Positions 45,854-54,195 are shown, numbered from the stretch's first letter. The stretch is 64,000 nt of DNA from Sphingobium lactosutens (GCF_013393185.1 NZ_QJQX01000084.1:2501-66500); one strand, 5' to 3'. Program-made: numbers and translations. Notes: generated by a model from the letters alone, not told the origin.

Positions 45854-46717
45854 ATGAGCAGCGGCGGCGACGAACCGACCATCATCATCCGCAAGGTCAA
45901 AAAGGCGAAGCATGGCGGCCATCATGGCGGGGCCTGGAAAGTCGCCTATGCCGACTTCGTGACGGCGATGATGGCCTTCTTCATGCTGCTGTGGCTGCTT
46001 TCCAATCCGGACAAGGCGCAGTTGAAGGGGCTGGCGGACTATTTCTCGCCCGTATCCGCGAAGGATTCGCCCGCCACGACATTGACCTCTCTTCCCGGCT
46101 CGCAGCCGGGGCTGGGCGGCCATGCACGCCATGCGCAGGCGGCCGACAAGGATCCGGTCGGCGAGCCTTCGGCCGAATCGGGCGTCAAGGGCGCGGCGCG
46201 CGGCGGCACGGCGGAGGTGCCGGAAGCGGCGCTGCGTGTCCTCGCCGAGGAAATGCGCCTGTCGATCGAGCCGGCGATCACCCCGATCGACGCCAAGCGC
46301 AATGTCGACATCGAACAGAGCCGCGAAGGGCTGCGCATCCATCTGGTCGACAGCGCCAAACGGTCCATGTTCCGGGGCAGCACTGCACAGCTCAACGATT
46401 TCGCGCGCGAGATGCTGACGAGAGTCGCGCGGAAGCTGGCCGGAACCAGGGCGCAGATCGCGATCGAGGGGCATACCGACAGCACCGGCGGGCAAAGCGA
46501 CGCCAACTGGCTGCTGTCCGCGCAGCGGGCGCTGGCGGCGCGATCCGCCATGGTCGCGGCCGGGCTGACGCCCGATCGCTTCGGCGAGGTGGTGGCGAAG
46601 GCGGGGAGCGAACCCGTCTATCCCGATCGTCCCGACCTGCCGGAAAATCGCCGCATCACCATCGTCGTCATGGCCGAACCATCGGCGCTGCCGCGCGATG
46701 CCAGCTTCAAATTCTGA
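45854..46717 (+). CDS. motB: Flagellar stator protein MotB
   Basis: The 287-residue protein has a basic, glycine/histidine-rich N-terminus, one transmembrane helix with the ion-carrying Asp34 (AYADFVTAMMAFFMLLWLL), a plug region and a C-terminal OmpA peptidoglycan-binding domain (IEGHTDSTGGQSDANWLLSAQRALAARS). It anchors the stator. It lies 7 kb from motA, at the other end of the che operon. Confidence 0.95.
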   Translation: MSSGGDEPTIIIRKVKKAKHGGHHGGAWKVAYADFVTAMMAFFMLLWLLSNPDKAQLKGLADYFSPVSAKDSPATTLTSLPGSQPGLGGHARHAQAADKDPVGEPSAESGVKGAARGGTAEVPEAALRVLAEEMRLSIEPAITPIDAKRNVDIEQSREGLRIHLVDSAKRSMFRGSTAQLNDFAREMLTRVARKLAGTRAQIAIEGHTDSTGGQSDANWLLSAQRALAARSAMVAAGLTPDRFGEVVAKAGSEPVYPDRPDLPENRRITIVVMAEPSALPRDASFKF

Positions 46718-46730
46718 TGGAACATGGTGG

Positions 46731-47156
46731 ATGAAGAAATTGTTGGGAGCATTGTTCGCCCTTGCATCGGGCGTCGGTGTCGGCGGTGCGAGCGCCTATG
46801 GTGTCGGGATGATGTATCCCGATGGTACACAGGGGATGGAAAATATAACAGAATTTGTTCCTACCGGCACGATGATGGCTCCGCTAGTCTTTGCGGACGG
46901 ACGTCTGTCCGGCTATGTATCCTTTGAAGTCCAGCTCGAAGTCTTGAAGGGCGAAGGAGAAAATGTGAAGGCCAGACTTCCCCTGCTGCTCAACGCCGTC
47001 AACATGCGGACCTATCGGACGCCGTTGGCGAGTGGCCGGGACGGCCTGATCCCCAGCCTCGACGCCTTTCGCAAACTGGTGGTCGATGCGGCCAGGGAAA
47101 CCTATGGCCCGGACATCGTGCGCGGCGCGGCGGTGACGCAGGCATCGCCGGTCTAG
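46731..47156 (+). CDS. FliL-like exported or anchored protein of the chemotaxis operon
   Basis: The 141-residue product has a hydrophobic N-terminus (KKLLGALFALASGVGVGGASAYGVGMM) that could be a signal or anchor. Its domain, with LSGYVSFEVQLEVLKGEGENVKARLPLLLNAVNMRTYRTPL and a conserved C-terminal helix, follows the FliL pattern (strand, helix, R-x-Y-R turn). A similar but shorter pattern occurs in the 20089 protein. It follows motB by 13 bases, a position suited to a stator accessory. Its first third is richer in AT than its neighbours. No function is proven. Confidence 0.6.
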   Translation: MKKLLGALFALASGVGVGGASAYGVGMMYPDGTQGMENITEFVPTGTMMAPLVFADGRLSGYVSFEVQLEVLKGEGENVKARLPLLLNAVNMRTYRTPLASGRDGLIPSLDAFRKLVVDAARETYGPDIVRGAAVTQASPV

Positions 47157-47169
47157 GAAAGGAAGATAG

Positions 47170-47799
47170 GTGATATTGGTCGAACACTCTGGAAATGGTC
47201 CCGATACGGCGCCTGACCGCCCGCATGCACCGCGTGAATCCCGCGTCACCACCCTGTTGCTGATCGGCAAGATGCGGAGCCAGCATGGAGAATCGCTCTG
47301 CCGTATCCGGAACCTGTCGAGCGGTGGCCTCATGGCGGAGGTCCATGTGCCGCTGACCGAGGGGGATATTGTCGAGATCGAACTGAAGGCTGGTGACAGG
47401 CTGTCCGGGGAAGTTCGCTGGATTATGGCTGGCCGCATGGGCATCGCCTTCGACGCGCCGGTGGAGGTGGGAACTCTGCTGGCACGGGCCGCCGCGCGCA
47501 GCAGCGAGCAGGGGCTGGTGCGTGCCCCCCGTTTCGCAGCGGAATGTCCGGTCGACTTGCGCGGCGACGGCCGGCGCCATGTCGGGCGACTGGTGAACCT
47601 GTCGCAAGGCGGGGCGCGGCTGCATGTGGATATGGAATTGGAGCGGGATCAGTTGCTGACGCTCAGCATAGCCGGCCTGCCCGATCGCATGGGGGGCATC
47701 CGCTGGGCGCGCGACGGCGCGCTGGGCCTGGCCTTTGTGGAGCCGCTGTCCTTCGACGAACTGGGCGTCTGGCTCGCGCAGAGAAATATGCGGTCTTAA
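47170..47799 (+). CDS. Tandem PilZ-domain protein
   Basis: The 209-residue protein has two PilZ domains (about 20-100 and 110-200). Each keeps the N-x-S-x-x-G motif (RNLSSGGL and VNLSQGGA). The preceding arginine motif is PRESR and RAPR rather than canonical RxxxR, so c-di-GMP binding is possible but not certain. It has a GTG start after AGGAAG and ends the che-mot operon. Members of this type act as motor brakes or effectors of c-di-GMP. Confidence 0.82.
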   Translation: MILVEHSGNGPDTAPDRPHAPRESRVTTLLLIGKMRSQHGESLCRIRNLSSGGLMAEVHVPLTEGDIVEIELKAGDRLSGEVRWIMAGRMGIAFDAPVEVGTLLARAAARSSEQGLVRAPRFAAECPVDLRGDGRRHVGRLVNLSQGGARLHVDMELERDQLLTLSIAGLPDRMGGIRWARDGALGLAFVEPLSFDELGVWLAQRNMRS

Positions 47800-47827
47800 A
47801 AAAGGCCCGGCAGCGATGCCGGACTTT
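47798..47827. terminator. Terminator between the che/mot operon and the fliN-fliO-fliP operon
   Basis: The arms GGCCCGGCA and TGCCGGAC pair around GCGA. A run of six A on the plus strand, TTTTTT on the minus, makes it an intrinsic terminator mainly for the fliP direction, and the TTT on the other side may help stop the PilZ transcript. Confidence 0.8.
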
Positions 47828-47835
47828 GGGGAATG

Positions 47836-48579
47836 TCATCCTGGGGCGCCAAAACTCTTGACGAGCGACCCCGCTATCAGGGCCCAGCCATCGACCAATA
47901 CAAAGAAGATGATCTTCATCGGCAGGGATATCGTCGCGGGCGGCAGCATCATCATGCCCATGGCCATCAGCACGGCCGCCACGGCAAGGTCGATGACCAG
48001 GAAAGGCAGCAGCAACAGGAAGCCGATTTCGAACGCGCGACGCAATTCGGAAATCATGAAGGCGGGCATCAGCGTCGTCATCGGCAATTCGGCGCGATTT
48101 GGGGCGGGCTTGCCCGAAAGCTGTACGAACAGGCCGATATCCTCGTCGCGTACATGCTTCAGCATGAAGCTGTGAAAAGGCTTGCTGCCCTGTTCCAGCG
48201 CCTGCGTTTCCGTGATCCGCCCTTCATTATAGGGAACCATCGCCTGCTTCCACGCAGCGTCGAAGGTCGGCCCCATCACGAAGAAGGACAGGAACAGCGC
48301 CAGGCTGATGACCACGGGATTGGGCGGCACGCCCTGCACGCCCAGTCCCGAACGCAGCAGCGAGAGCGCCACGACGATGCGGGTGAAGGAGGTGATGGTC
48401 ATAAGGATGCCGGGCGCGAGGCTGAGCACCGTCAGCATCAGCACCATCTGGATTGCGCGGCCGGAAAGCGATCCGTCTCCGCTGCCGGGCAGCATATCCT
48501 TGGCCAGCGCCGCCTGCGGCAGGGCCAGTATCATTGTGGTCGCGGCGATGGCGCTACCGATCAACAGGCCTTTACGCAT
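47836..48579 (-). CDS. fliP: Flagellar export gate protein FliP
   Basis: The 247-residue protein has an N-terminal signal peptide and four membrane segments with the family motifs IVVALSLLRSGLGVQGVPPN and SFFVMGPTF, ending in FFVLVDGWALIAGSLVKSF. It forms the FliPQR export pore. Its start lies within the end of fliO (overlap of eight bases). Confidence 0.95.
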   Translation of the reverse strand: MRKGLLIGSAIAATTMILALPQAALAKDMLPGSGDGSLSGRAIQMVLMLTVLSLAPGILMTITSFTRIVVALSLLRSGLGVQGVPPNPVVISLALFLSFFVMGPTFDAAWKQAMVPYNEGRITETQALEQGSKPFHSFMLKHVRDEDIGLFVQLSGKPAPNRAELPMTTLMPAFMISELRRAFEIGFLLLLPFLVIDLAVAAVLMAMGMMMLPPATISLPMKIIFFVLVDGWALIAGSLVKSFGAPG

Positions 48580-48856
48580 GGTCTTTATTCCCCTCCAAGA
48601 CCAGCAGCCCTTCCGGCGCGATCAGCAGCATATGTTCGCGCCCATCCTTGCGGATCAGCGCGACCGAGCGGCGTGGATCGAGCGCCAGCCGCTCGACCAG
48701 TTCCATGCGGCGCGCCGCGCCCTGGCGCGCGAAGCCGGTGAGGAATTTCTGCGGCAGGCGGATCTCATGGCGGCGCACGACCCAAAGGCCGCCCGCGAGT
48801 ATGCCCAGCACCACCCCCAGCGCGCCGATCATGCGCAGCAGCGACAATATATCCAT
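48572..48856 (-). CDS. fliO: Flagellar export protein FliO
   Basis: The 94-residue product has one N-terminal membrane helix (about 4-27) and a cytoplasmic domain with RMELVERLALDPRRSVALIRKDGREHMLLIAPEGLLVLE (cited as ERLALDPRRSVALIRKDGRE), the FliO signature. It helps assemble the FliP ring. It sits between fliN and fliP with a 7-base gap to fliN. Confidence 0.9.
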   Translation of the reverse strand: MDILSLLRMIGALGVVLGILAGGLWVVRRHEIRLPQKFLTGFARQGAARRMELVERLALDPRRSVALIRKDGREHMLLIAPEGLLVLEGNKDHA

Positions 48857-48863
48857 GGGTCGA

Positions 48864-49097
48864 TCAGCTCTTGCGCTGGATGACGCGGGTGATTTCCAGC
48901 GACATATGTTCGCCGTCGACCAGTATCTTGCCCTCGGCTACCAGTTCGTTGTTCACATAGACGCGCGTGGGATCATTATGATCGCAATCGAGCGGGATCA
49001 TCGCGCCGCGGCTCATTTTCAGCACCTGGCGGATGGGCAGGTCGGTGGAACCAAGTACGATCGACAGATCGATGGGAATGCCTTCAAGGACCGACAT
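48864..49097 (-). CDS. fliN: Minimal FliN-like motor-switch protein (SpoA domain)
   Basis: The 77-residue product consists only of a SpoA (FliMN_C) domain: IDLSIVLGSTDLPIRQVLKMSRGAMIPLD and LVAEGKILVDGEHMSLEITRV. Typical FliN is about 110-140 residues with an N-terminal tail, which is missing here. AAAGGAG precedes the ATG. It heads the fliN-fliO-fliP operon. A second C-ring gene may begin at 63882. Confidence 0.9.
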   Translation of the reverse strand: MSVLEGIPIDLSIVLGSTDLPIRQVLKMSRGAMIPLDCDHNDPTRVYVNNELVAEGKILVDGEHMSLEITRVIQRKS

Positions 49098-49117
49098 AAG
49101 GGTCTCCTTTCAGCTTT

Positions 49118-49168
49118 GTTATAGGAATAATTTTATAGGATCATGTTCGGCGACCGGCAAAAATTGCC
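49118..49168. promoter_or_regulatory. Divergent fliN/flgC regulatory site: two TCCTATAA boxes and a palindrome
   Basis: On the minus strand TCCTATAAC (49118-49126) and TCCTATAAA (49132-49140) face fliN. GGCAAAAATTGCC (49156-49168) is a perfect palindrome of the same kind seen at fliF and flgF. Plus-strand TATAAGG follows it directly toward flgC. Confidence 0.5.
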
Positions 49169-49211
49169 TATAAGGTTCCTGTCTGCCTCACGCAGTCAGG
49201 AGCATAGGAAA

Positions 49212-49619
49212 ATGGACCTGGATTCATCCATCGGCGTGTCGGCTTCCGGCCTGCGCGCCCAGTCGCTTCGGATGCGGGTGATCGCCGAAAATCTGGCGAA
49301 CTCGGATTCCGTCGCAACCAAGCCGGGGGGCGACCCCTACAGGCGGCGCGTCGCCACCTTCAAGAGCGAGGTCGACCGCGCCACCGGCGCGACGACCGTC
49401 ACCGTGAAGTCGATCGAGGGCGACAAGAGCCAGTTCCAGCGCGTCTATGAACCGGGGAATCCGGCCGCCGACGCCAGCGGCTATGTCCAGCGCCCCAACG
49501 TCAACAGCCTCATCGAAACCGCCGACATGAAGGCGGCGCAACGATCCTATGAGGCCAATCTCAACGCCATCGAATCCGCGCGCGGCATGACCATGCGGAC
49601 GATCGATCTGCTGAAATAA
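49212..49619 (+). CDS. flgC: Flagellar proximal rod protein FlgC
   Basis: The 135-residue product has the rod N-terminal signature (SSIGVSASGLRAQSLRMRVIAENLANSDSVATK...GGDPYRRRV) and the FlgC C-terminus (NVNSLIETADMKAAQRSYEANLNAIESARGMTMRTIDLLK, cited as SYEANLNAIESARGM). AGGAGCATAGGAAA precedes the ATG at 49212. It is the first gene of a plus-strand run with fliE and is separated from flgB, which is on the other strand at 57190. Confidence 0.95.
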   Translation: MDLDSSIGVSASGLRAQSLRMRVIAENLANSDSVATKPGGDPYRRRVATFKSEVDRATGATTVTVKSIEGDKSQFQRVYEPGNPAADASGYVQRPNVNSLIETADMKAAQRSYEANLNAIESARGMTMRTIDLLK

Positions 49620-49629
49620 AGGAAAATAT

Positions 49630-49956
49630 ATGGCAATCGGAACCTTAGACGCGGCCGCCGCCTATGGTCGCTCGCTCAAGACCCTTGCGCCCGCGATCGG
49701 CGAAAGTACCGCCGCGACCGAGCAGCATGCGGGCGGTGGCAACAGTTTCGGATCGATGATCGAGACGATGGTCAGCGACGCCGCCGGATCGCTGCGCACC
49801 GCCGAAGCGGAAAGCGCCAAGCAGGTGGCGGGGAAGGGCGACATGATCGACGTTGTCACCGCCATCGGCGCCGCCGAAACGGCGCTGGATACGGTCGTGG
49901 CCGTGCGGGACCGTGTGGTCAGCGCCTATTCCGAAATCATGCGGATGCAGATTTAA
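49630..49956 (+). CDS. fliE: Flagellar hook-basal body protein FliE
   Basis: The 108-residue product has the C-terminal FliE helix (DMIDVVTAIGAAETALDTVVAVRDRVVSAYSEIMRMQI, cited as VVAVRDRVVSAYSEIMRMQI) and lies 10 bases after flgC. FliE links the MS ring to the rod. Confidence 0.93.
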   Translation: MAIGTLDAAAAYGRSLKTLAPAIGESTAATEQHAGGGNSFGSMIETMVSDAAGSLRTAEAESAKQVAGKGDMIDVVTAIGAAETALDTVVAVRDRVVSAYSEIMRMQI

Positions 49957-49970
49957 TTCTCCTCTCCTCC

Positions 49971-50084
49971 GTTCGCGCTGAGCCTGTCGAAGCCCTGCAT
50001 TTTCTTCTGATGAGAAGTGTAGACCCCTTCGACTGCCTGTGAAGGCAGGCGCTCAGGACAGGCTTCGACAGGCTCAGGGCGAAC
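49971..50084. repeat. Dispersed inverted repeat between fliE and fliQ
   Basis: The arms GTTCGCGCTGAGCCTGTCG (plus AAGCC) and GGCTTCGACAGGCTCAGGG (plus CGAAC) face each other across about 66 bases with an inner hairpin CTGCCTGTGAAGGCAGG. A single arm recurs at 22730. It splits fliE from fliQ and may end or attenuate the flgC-fliE transcript. Confidence 0.8.
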
Positions 50085-50127
50085 GGGGAAGGACAAGCTT
50101 TCTCCCATCATCACAAAGGAACAGACC

Positions 50128-50391
50128 ATGGCCTCCACGGACGCCATCGAAATCGCCCGCGCCGCGCTGATGCTGGTGCTGACCATTGCCGGCCCGATGT
50201 TGATCGCCGCGCTGATCGTCGGCGTGGCCATCGGTCTGCTCCAGGCGCTGACGCAGGTGCAGGAAATGACGCTGACCTTCGTGCCCAAGCTGGTGGTGCT
50301 GGGTATCGTCCTGCTGCTCAGCCTGCCGATGATCGGTCAGGCGCTGGCGGTCTTCATGGACCGCATCGCCGACGCGATCGCCCACGGATAG
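50128..50391 (+). CDS. fliQ: Flagellar export gate protein FliQ
   Basis: The 87-residue product has two membrane helices and the FliQ pattern (AALMLVLTIAGPMLIAALIVGVAIGLLQALTQVQEMTLTFVPKLV, cited as GLLQALTQVQEMTLTFVPK). It lies four bases before fliR. Confidence 0.95.
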   Translation: MASTDAIEIARAALMLVLTIAGPMLIAALIVGVAIGLLQALTQVQEMTLTFVPKLVVLGIVLLLSLPMIGQALAVFMDRIADAIAHG

Positions 50392-50395
50392 CGGT

Positions 50396-51151
50396 ATGGA
50401 CCAGATCCCCATCGACGCGGCGACCTTCCTCATCCTCTTTGCGCGGGTGGGCGCGGTATTGATGCTGCTTCCCGCTTTTTCCGAAGAAAGCGTGCCCGCG
50501 CAAATCCGGCTGATGGCGGCGCTGGGCTTTTCCATCGGCCTCTATGGCCTGCTCGGTCCGAAGATCACGCCTGCCGCCCATGCTGAGGCCGCGTTGCCGA
50601 TGATCGTCATCGCCGAAATGCTGGTCGGCATCGCCATGGGCATGATCGTGAAAATGCTTTTCAGCGCCGCCGCCATGGCCGGTTCCATCGCCTCCATGCA
50701 GATCGGCCTAGCCTCCGCGCTCGTGGCCGATCCATCGCTGGGCGGCCAGTCGCCACTACTTGCGCGGCTAATCGGCCTTGCGGCGCTGATCGTCTGCATG
50801 AGTGTTGGCGTCCACCATCTCTGGATCGCCTCGATCGTCAACAGCTATGCCCTGTTCCCGGTCGGCGGGCTGCCGCAAGCGCAGGATTTCGCGATGCTCG
50901 CCGTGCGCGTGCTGGGGCAGGCGACCAGTCTCGGCGTCAGCCTGGCCGCGCCGTTGATCCTCTATGGCGCGATCTTCAACCTGGGCCTTGGCCTTGCCGC
51001 CCGCGTGGCCCCGGCGATCCAGGTCTTCTTCATCACCCAGCCGCTCAACCTGATGCTTGGCCTGTCGCTGCTGGCGATGGTCGCTGGCACGATGCTGACC
51101 GGCTTTGCCGCCGCCATGACCGATTTCATGGCCAGCGGCTGGAACATCTGA
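50396..51151 (+). CDS. fliR: Flagellar export gate protein FliR
   Basis: The 251-residue protein has about six membrane helices, with FARVGAVLMLLPAFSEESVPAQIRLMAALGFS and NLMLGLSLLAMVAGTMLTGFAAAM. It completes the FliPQR pore. It precedes flhB by three bases. Confidence 0.94.
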   Translation: MDQIPIDAATFLILFARVGAVLMLLPAFSEESVPAQIRLMAALGFSIGLYGLLGPKITPAAHAEAALPMIVIAEMLVGIAMGMIVKMLFSAAAMAGSIASMQIGLASALVADPSLGGQSPLLARLIGLAALIVCMSVGVHHLWIASIVNSYALFPVGGLPQAQDFAMLAVRVLGQATSLGVSLAAPLILYGAIFNLGLGLAARVAPAIQVFFITQPLNLMLGLSLLAMVAGTMLTGFAAAMTDFMASGWNI

Positions 51152-51154
51152 CCC

Positions 51155-52231
51155 ATGGCTGAGGCCGACAAGGATCAGCGCACCCACGCGCCGACGCAAA
51201 AGCGACTGGACGACGCCCGCAAGAAGGGCGAAGTCGCCCTCTCGCCGGAAATGCGCCACGCCACGATGATGACCGGCGCGACCATCGTGATTGGCTGGGT
51301 CGGCCTGTCGGCCCTGTCGGGATTGGGGACGATGCTCACCCGCCTCTGGGGCAGCGCCGACGATTTTCGCCTCGACAGCCATGGCGCTCGCGACCTGACG
51401 GCAGGGATCATGAGCCATGTTGCGCTCAGCCTGGCGCCTGTCATGGGCGTGCTGTTCGCCTGCGCGCTGGCGACATTGTTCCTGCAAGGACGGGTGACGC
51501 TGAACTGGTCGCGGGTTTCGCCCAAATGGTCGAAGCTCAATCCAATGTCCGGCTTCAAGCGCCTGCTGGGAACCCGGGCGCTGGTGGAATTCGCCAAGAC
51601 GCTCGCCAAGTTCAGCGCGATCGCGACAGTGGTTTTCCTGGTTCTGCGGCCGCGCTTCGGTGGCCTGGACCAACTTGTGGGCTACACCCCCGGCGCGGTT
51701 GGCATGGCGGCCGGTCGCATGGCGTTCGAGGCGATCCGCGCCGTCGCCCTGCTGGTGGTGCTGCTCGCCATTGTGGATTTCATCTACCAGAACCGCGCTT
51801 TCATAAAGAAGATGCGCATGACGCTTCAGGAACTGAAGGACGAGCATAAGCAGAGCGAGGGCGATCCCAAGATCAAGGCGAAAATCCGCCAGATCCAGAT
51901 GCAGCGCGCTCGCCGCCGCATGATGGCCGCCGTGCCCGAAGCCAGCGTCATCATCACCAATCCGACCCATTATGCCGTGGCGCTCAAATATGACCATGGC
52001 GCCATGGCCGCGCCGGTCGTGGTAGCGAAGGGTGTGGACGCCGTGGCGCTGCGCATTCGCGAAGTGGCAAAGGGGGCGAATATTCCCATCGTCGAGGCGC
52101 CGCCGCTCGCCCGCGCCCTCTATGGGTCGGTCGAGATCGACCGACCCATTCCGATAGATCATTATGCCGCCGTGGCCGAAATCATCGGCTATGTCATGCG
52201 GCTAGCCAGGCAGGGGCGCCGTGCAGGCTAG
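51155..52231 (+). CDS. flhB: Flagellar export specificity-switch protein FlhB
   Basis: The 358-residue protein has four membrane helices in its N-terminal 210 residues, a cytoplasmic linker (EHKQSEGDPKIKAKIRQIQMQRARRRMM) and the self-cleaving NPTH motif at Asn269. Autocleavage between Asn and Pro is part of the switch from rod/hook to filament substrates. A ten-base inverted repeat (52227-52255) overlaps the stop codon and could form a hairpin in the transcript. Confidence 0.95.
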   Translation: MAEADKDQRTHAPTQKRLDDARKKGEVALSPEMRHATMMTGATIVIGWVGLSALSGLGTMLTRLWGSADDFRLDSHGARDLTAGIMSHVALSLAPVMGVLFACALATLFLQGRVTLNWSRVSPKWSKLNPMSGFKRLLGTRALVEFAKTLAKFSAIATVVFLVLRPRFGGLDQLVGYTPGAVGMAAGRMAFEAIRAVALLVVLLAIVDFIYQNRAFIKKMRMTLQELKDEHKQSEGDPKIKAKIRQIQMQRARRRMMAAVPEASVIITNPTHYAVALKYDHGAMAAPVVVAKGVDAVALRIREVAKGANIPIVEAPPLARALYGSVEIDRPIPIDHYAAVAEIIGYVMRLARQGRRAG

Positions 52232-52277
52232 GCGCGTAAATTGCCCGCGCCTAGCACCCCGCTTTCCTTCTCCATCA

Positions 52278-52286
52278 TCCTATAAG
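52278..52286 (+). promoter_or_regulatory. TCCTATAAG element ahead of flgI
   Basis: The element is only eight bases from the flgI start and merges with the AAGGA ribosome-binding site, so it is too close to be a -10 box for flgI unless the mRNA is leaderless. It shares CATCATCCTATAA with the site at 56903. Confidence 0.4.
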
Positions 52287-52293
52287 GACTAAG

Positions 52294-53415
52294 ATGAAGA
52301 CGCTCATGAGATCGCCGATCCTGACCTTTGCTGCGCTGAGCGCGGCGCTGGCGCCGGTCCCGGCGCAGGCCGGTCCTACACCCCGCATCAAGGACATTGT
52401 CGATGTCCAGAATGTGCGGCCCAACCAACTGGTCGGTTACGGCCTGGTCGTCGGCCTGCAAGGCACGGGCGACCGCATTCGCAACATCCCCTTCACCGAG
52501 GAGACGTTGCAGGCGATGCTGGAGCGGATGGGTGTCAATATTCGTGGCACGCAGATGCTGACCCAGAATGTCGCGGCCGTCTCCGTAACGGCGACCATGC
52601 CGCCCTTTGCCCGCGCCGGATCGACCGTCGATGTGCAGGTATCCGCGCTGGGCGATGCCACCAGTCTTCAGGGCGGGACGCTGCTTGTGTCTTCCCTCCG
52701 CGCGCTCGATGGAGAGATCTATGCGGTGGCGCAGGGGCCGGTGGCAGTGTCGGGCTTCAAGGCGCAGGGTGCTGCCGCGCGCCTCAGCCGGGGCGTCACC
52801 ACCACCGCCCGGATTGCCGGCGGCGGGATTATCGAGCGGGAAGTGCCCTTCGCGCTCAAGTCCGCCACCAGTCTCAAGCTGGCGCTAAAGAACCCCGATT
52901 TCACCACGGCCGACCGGATCGCCGGCACCATCAACCGTCAGTTGCCCGGCACCGCCGAGGTGCTGGACCCGGCGACCGTCGAAATTCATCCTGCGGGCGG
53001 TTTCGCCGGAACGGTGGTCGACCTCGTCACGCGGGTCGAGAATATGACCGTGGAGGTCGACCAGCCCGCGCGTATCGTCATCAACGAAGCCGCCGGCACG
53101 GTCGTCATGGGGGCCGATGTCCGCATCAGTCCAGTCGCGATCGCGCAGGGCGGCCTTACCATCAGCGTCAGCGAAAATCCGGTCGCTTCGCAGCCCGGAC
53201 CATTTTCCAATGGCGAGACGGTGACGCTTCCCCGTACCCAGATCACGGCGGACGATGGCAATGGCGCATCGCTCGCCATGCTGGGCGGCGGGGCTTCGCT
53301 CCAGTCGCTGGTGTCGGGATTGAATGCGCTGGGTGTCAGCCCGCGCGACCTGATCACCATCCTTCAGGCGCTGCGCAGCGCGGGTGCGCTGCAGGCCGAA
53401 ATCGCGGTGCAATAA
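52294..53415 (+). CDS. flgI: Flagellar P-ring protein FlgI
   Basis: The 373-residue product has a signal peptide (cleavage after AQA, about residue 26) and the FlgI blocks RIKDIVDVQNVRPNQLVGYGLVVGLQGTGD and DVQVSALGDATSLQGGTLLVSSLRALDGEIYAVAQG (cited as SALGDATSLQGGTLL). It polymerises in the periplasm around the rod with help from FlgA. Confidence 0.95.
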   Translation: MKTLMRSPILTFAALSAALAPVPAQAGPTPRIKDIVDVQNVRPNQLVGYGLVVGLQGTGDRIRNIPFTEETLQAMLERMGVNIRGTQMLTQNVAAVSVTATMPPFARAGSTVDVQVSALGDATSLQGGTLLVSSLRALDGEIYAVAQGPVAVSGFKAQGAAARLSRGVTTTARIAGGGIIEREVPFALKSATSLKLALKNPDFTTADRIAGTINRQLPGTAEVLDPATVEIHPAGGFAGTVVDLVTRVENMTVEVDQPARIVINEAAGTVVMGADVRISPVAIAQGGLTISVSENPVASQPGPFSNGETVTLPRTQITADDGNGASLAMLGGGASLQSLVSGLNALGVSPRDLITILQALRSAGALQAEIAVQ

Positions 53416-53416
53416 A

Positions 53417-53704
53417 ATGGCGGATCCAACCAATCTCCCTTTGTCTACGTCGCCGGCCATGCCCCGCACCAACAGCGGCGCAGCTAAGGTCGCGCGCGAG
53501 TTCGAAGGGGTCTTCGCAGGCCAGATCGCCAAGATCATGATGGAATCGGCCGAGATGGACGGTGATTTCACCGGCGGTTCGGGCGAGAGCATGTTTCGCG
53601 GCATCCTGGCGGAGCAGATCGGCAACCAGATCGCGCAGGGGCGCGGACTTGGCCTGGCCGCGGCGGTGGAGGCCCAGATTATCCGCATGCAGGGAGGACA
53701 ATAG
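53417..53704 (+). CDS. flgJ: Single-domain rod-binding protein FlgJ
   Basis: The 95-residue product matches only the N-terminal rod-cap domain of FlgJ (AREFEGVFAGQIAKIMMESAEMDGDFTGGSGESMFRGILAEQIGNQIAQGRGLGLAAAVEAQI, cited as GSGESMFRGILAEQIGNQIA). The C-terminal muramidase domain of enterobacterial FlgJ is absent, as in many alphaproteobacteria. It begins one base after the flgI stop. The transglycosylase-like protein at 30968 is a likely functional substitute. Confidence 0.9.
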   Translation: MADPTNLPLSTSPAMPRTNSGAAKVAREFEGVFAGQIAKIMMESAEMDGDFTGGSGESMFRGILAEQIGNQIAQGRGLGLAAAVEAQIIRMQGGQ

Positions 53705-53705
53705 G

Positions 53706-54128
53706 ATGCCCAATGAAATGATCGACATCATGACCTCTCTGACGGCGCTGATGAATGAGGAGACGCAGCGCCTGCGCGGGCAGGAGCGCGTGCTGGATCT
53801 GGCTCAGCTGGCAGCGGCCAAGGCGCGGCTCGTCGCGAGGCTGGAGGAAATGCTGGCGCGCCGCAATCGCCATCATCCCCAATGGGCCGATCAGATGGAC
53901 GTCGACACGCGGGAGCGGCTGACCGAATGCCTGGCCGACCTGCGGACGGCGTCGGCGACCAATGCCAGCATATTGGAACGCCAGATCGACCTGTCGATGG
54001 AGATGATGACCGCTATCGCCAATGAAGCCCGGCGACTGGCGGGCAACCGCGCCTATACCTATGGCGCGCGCGGCGACCTCGCAAAAATGGACCTGGCGAC
54101 GCCCATATCCTTCAACACGGAATATTGA
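53706..54128 (+). CDS. flgN: FlgN-like export chaperone
   Basis: The 140-residue helical product (LTALMNEETQRLRGQERVLDLAQLAAAKARLVARLEEMLARRN near the N-terminus, and a long C-terminal helix) has the size and helix pattern of FlgN chaperones of FlgK and FlgL. The start at 53706 follows the flgJ stop by one base. The family is poorly conserved, so the name depends on context. Confidence 0.8.
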   Translation: MPNEMIDIMTSLTALMNEETQRLRGQERVLDLAQLAAAKARLVARLEEMLARRNRHHPQWADQMDVDTRERLTECLADLRTASATNASILERQIDLSMEMMTAIANEARRLAGNRAYTYGARGDLAKMDLATPISFNTEY

Positions 54129-54145
54129 AGGTTCATGTCAGGGGG

Positions 54146-54176
54146 AAAAGGGCGCGGCATCGACCGCGCCCTTTTT
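54146..54176. terminator. Bidirectional terminator after flgN
   Basis: AAAAGGGCGCGG and CCGCGCCCTTTTT form a strong stem around CATCGA with T runs on both strands. It separates the flgI-flgJ-flgN genes from the convergent GGDEF-EAL gene. Confidence 0.92.
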
Positions 54177-54195
54177 GTTTCGATGCTCTCCGGCA

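Noticed and set aside
52229..52247. A possible sigma-54 promoter (GG-N10-GC) ahead of flgI
   Set aside because: GGCGCG...TTGCC fits the spacing, but it lies inside a 10-bp inverted repeat overlapping the flhB stop codon, and no other intergenic region shows the same box convincingly.
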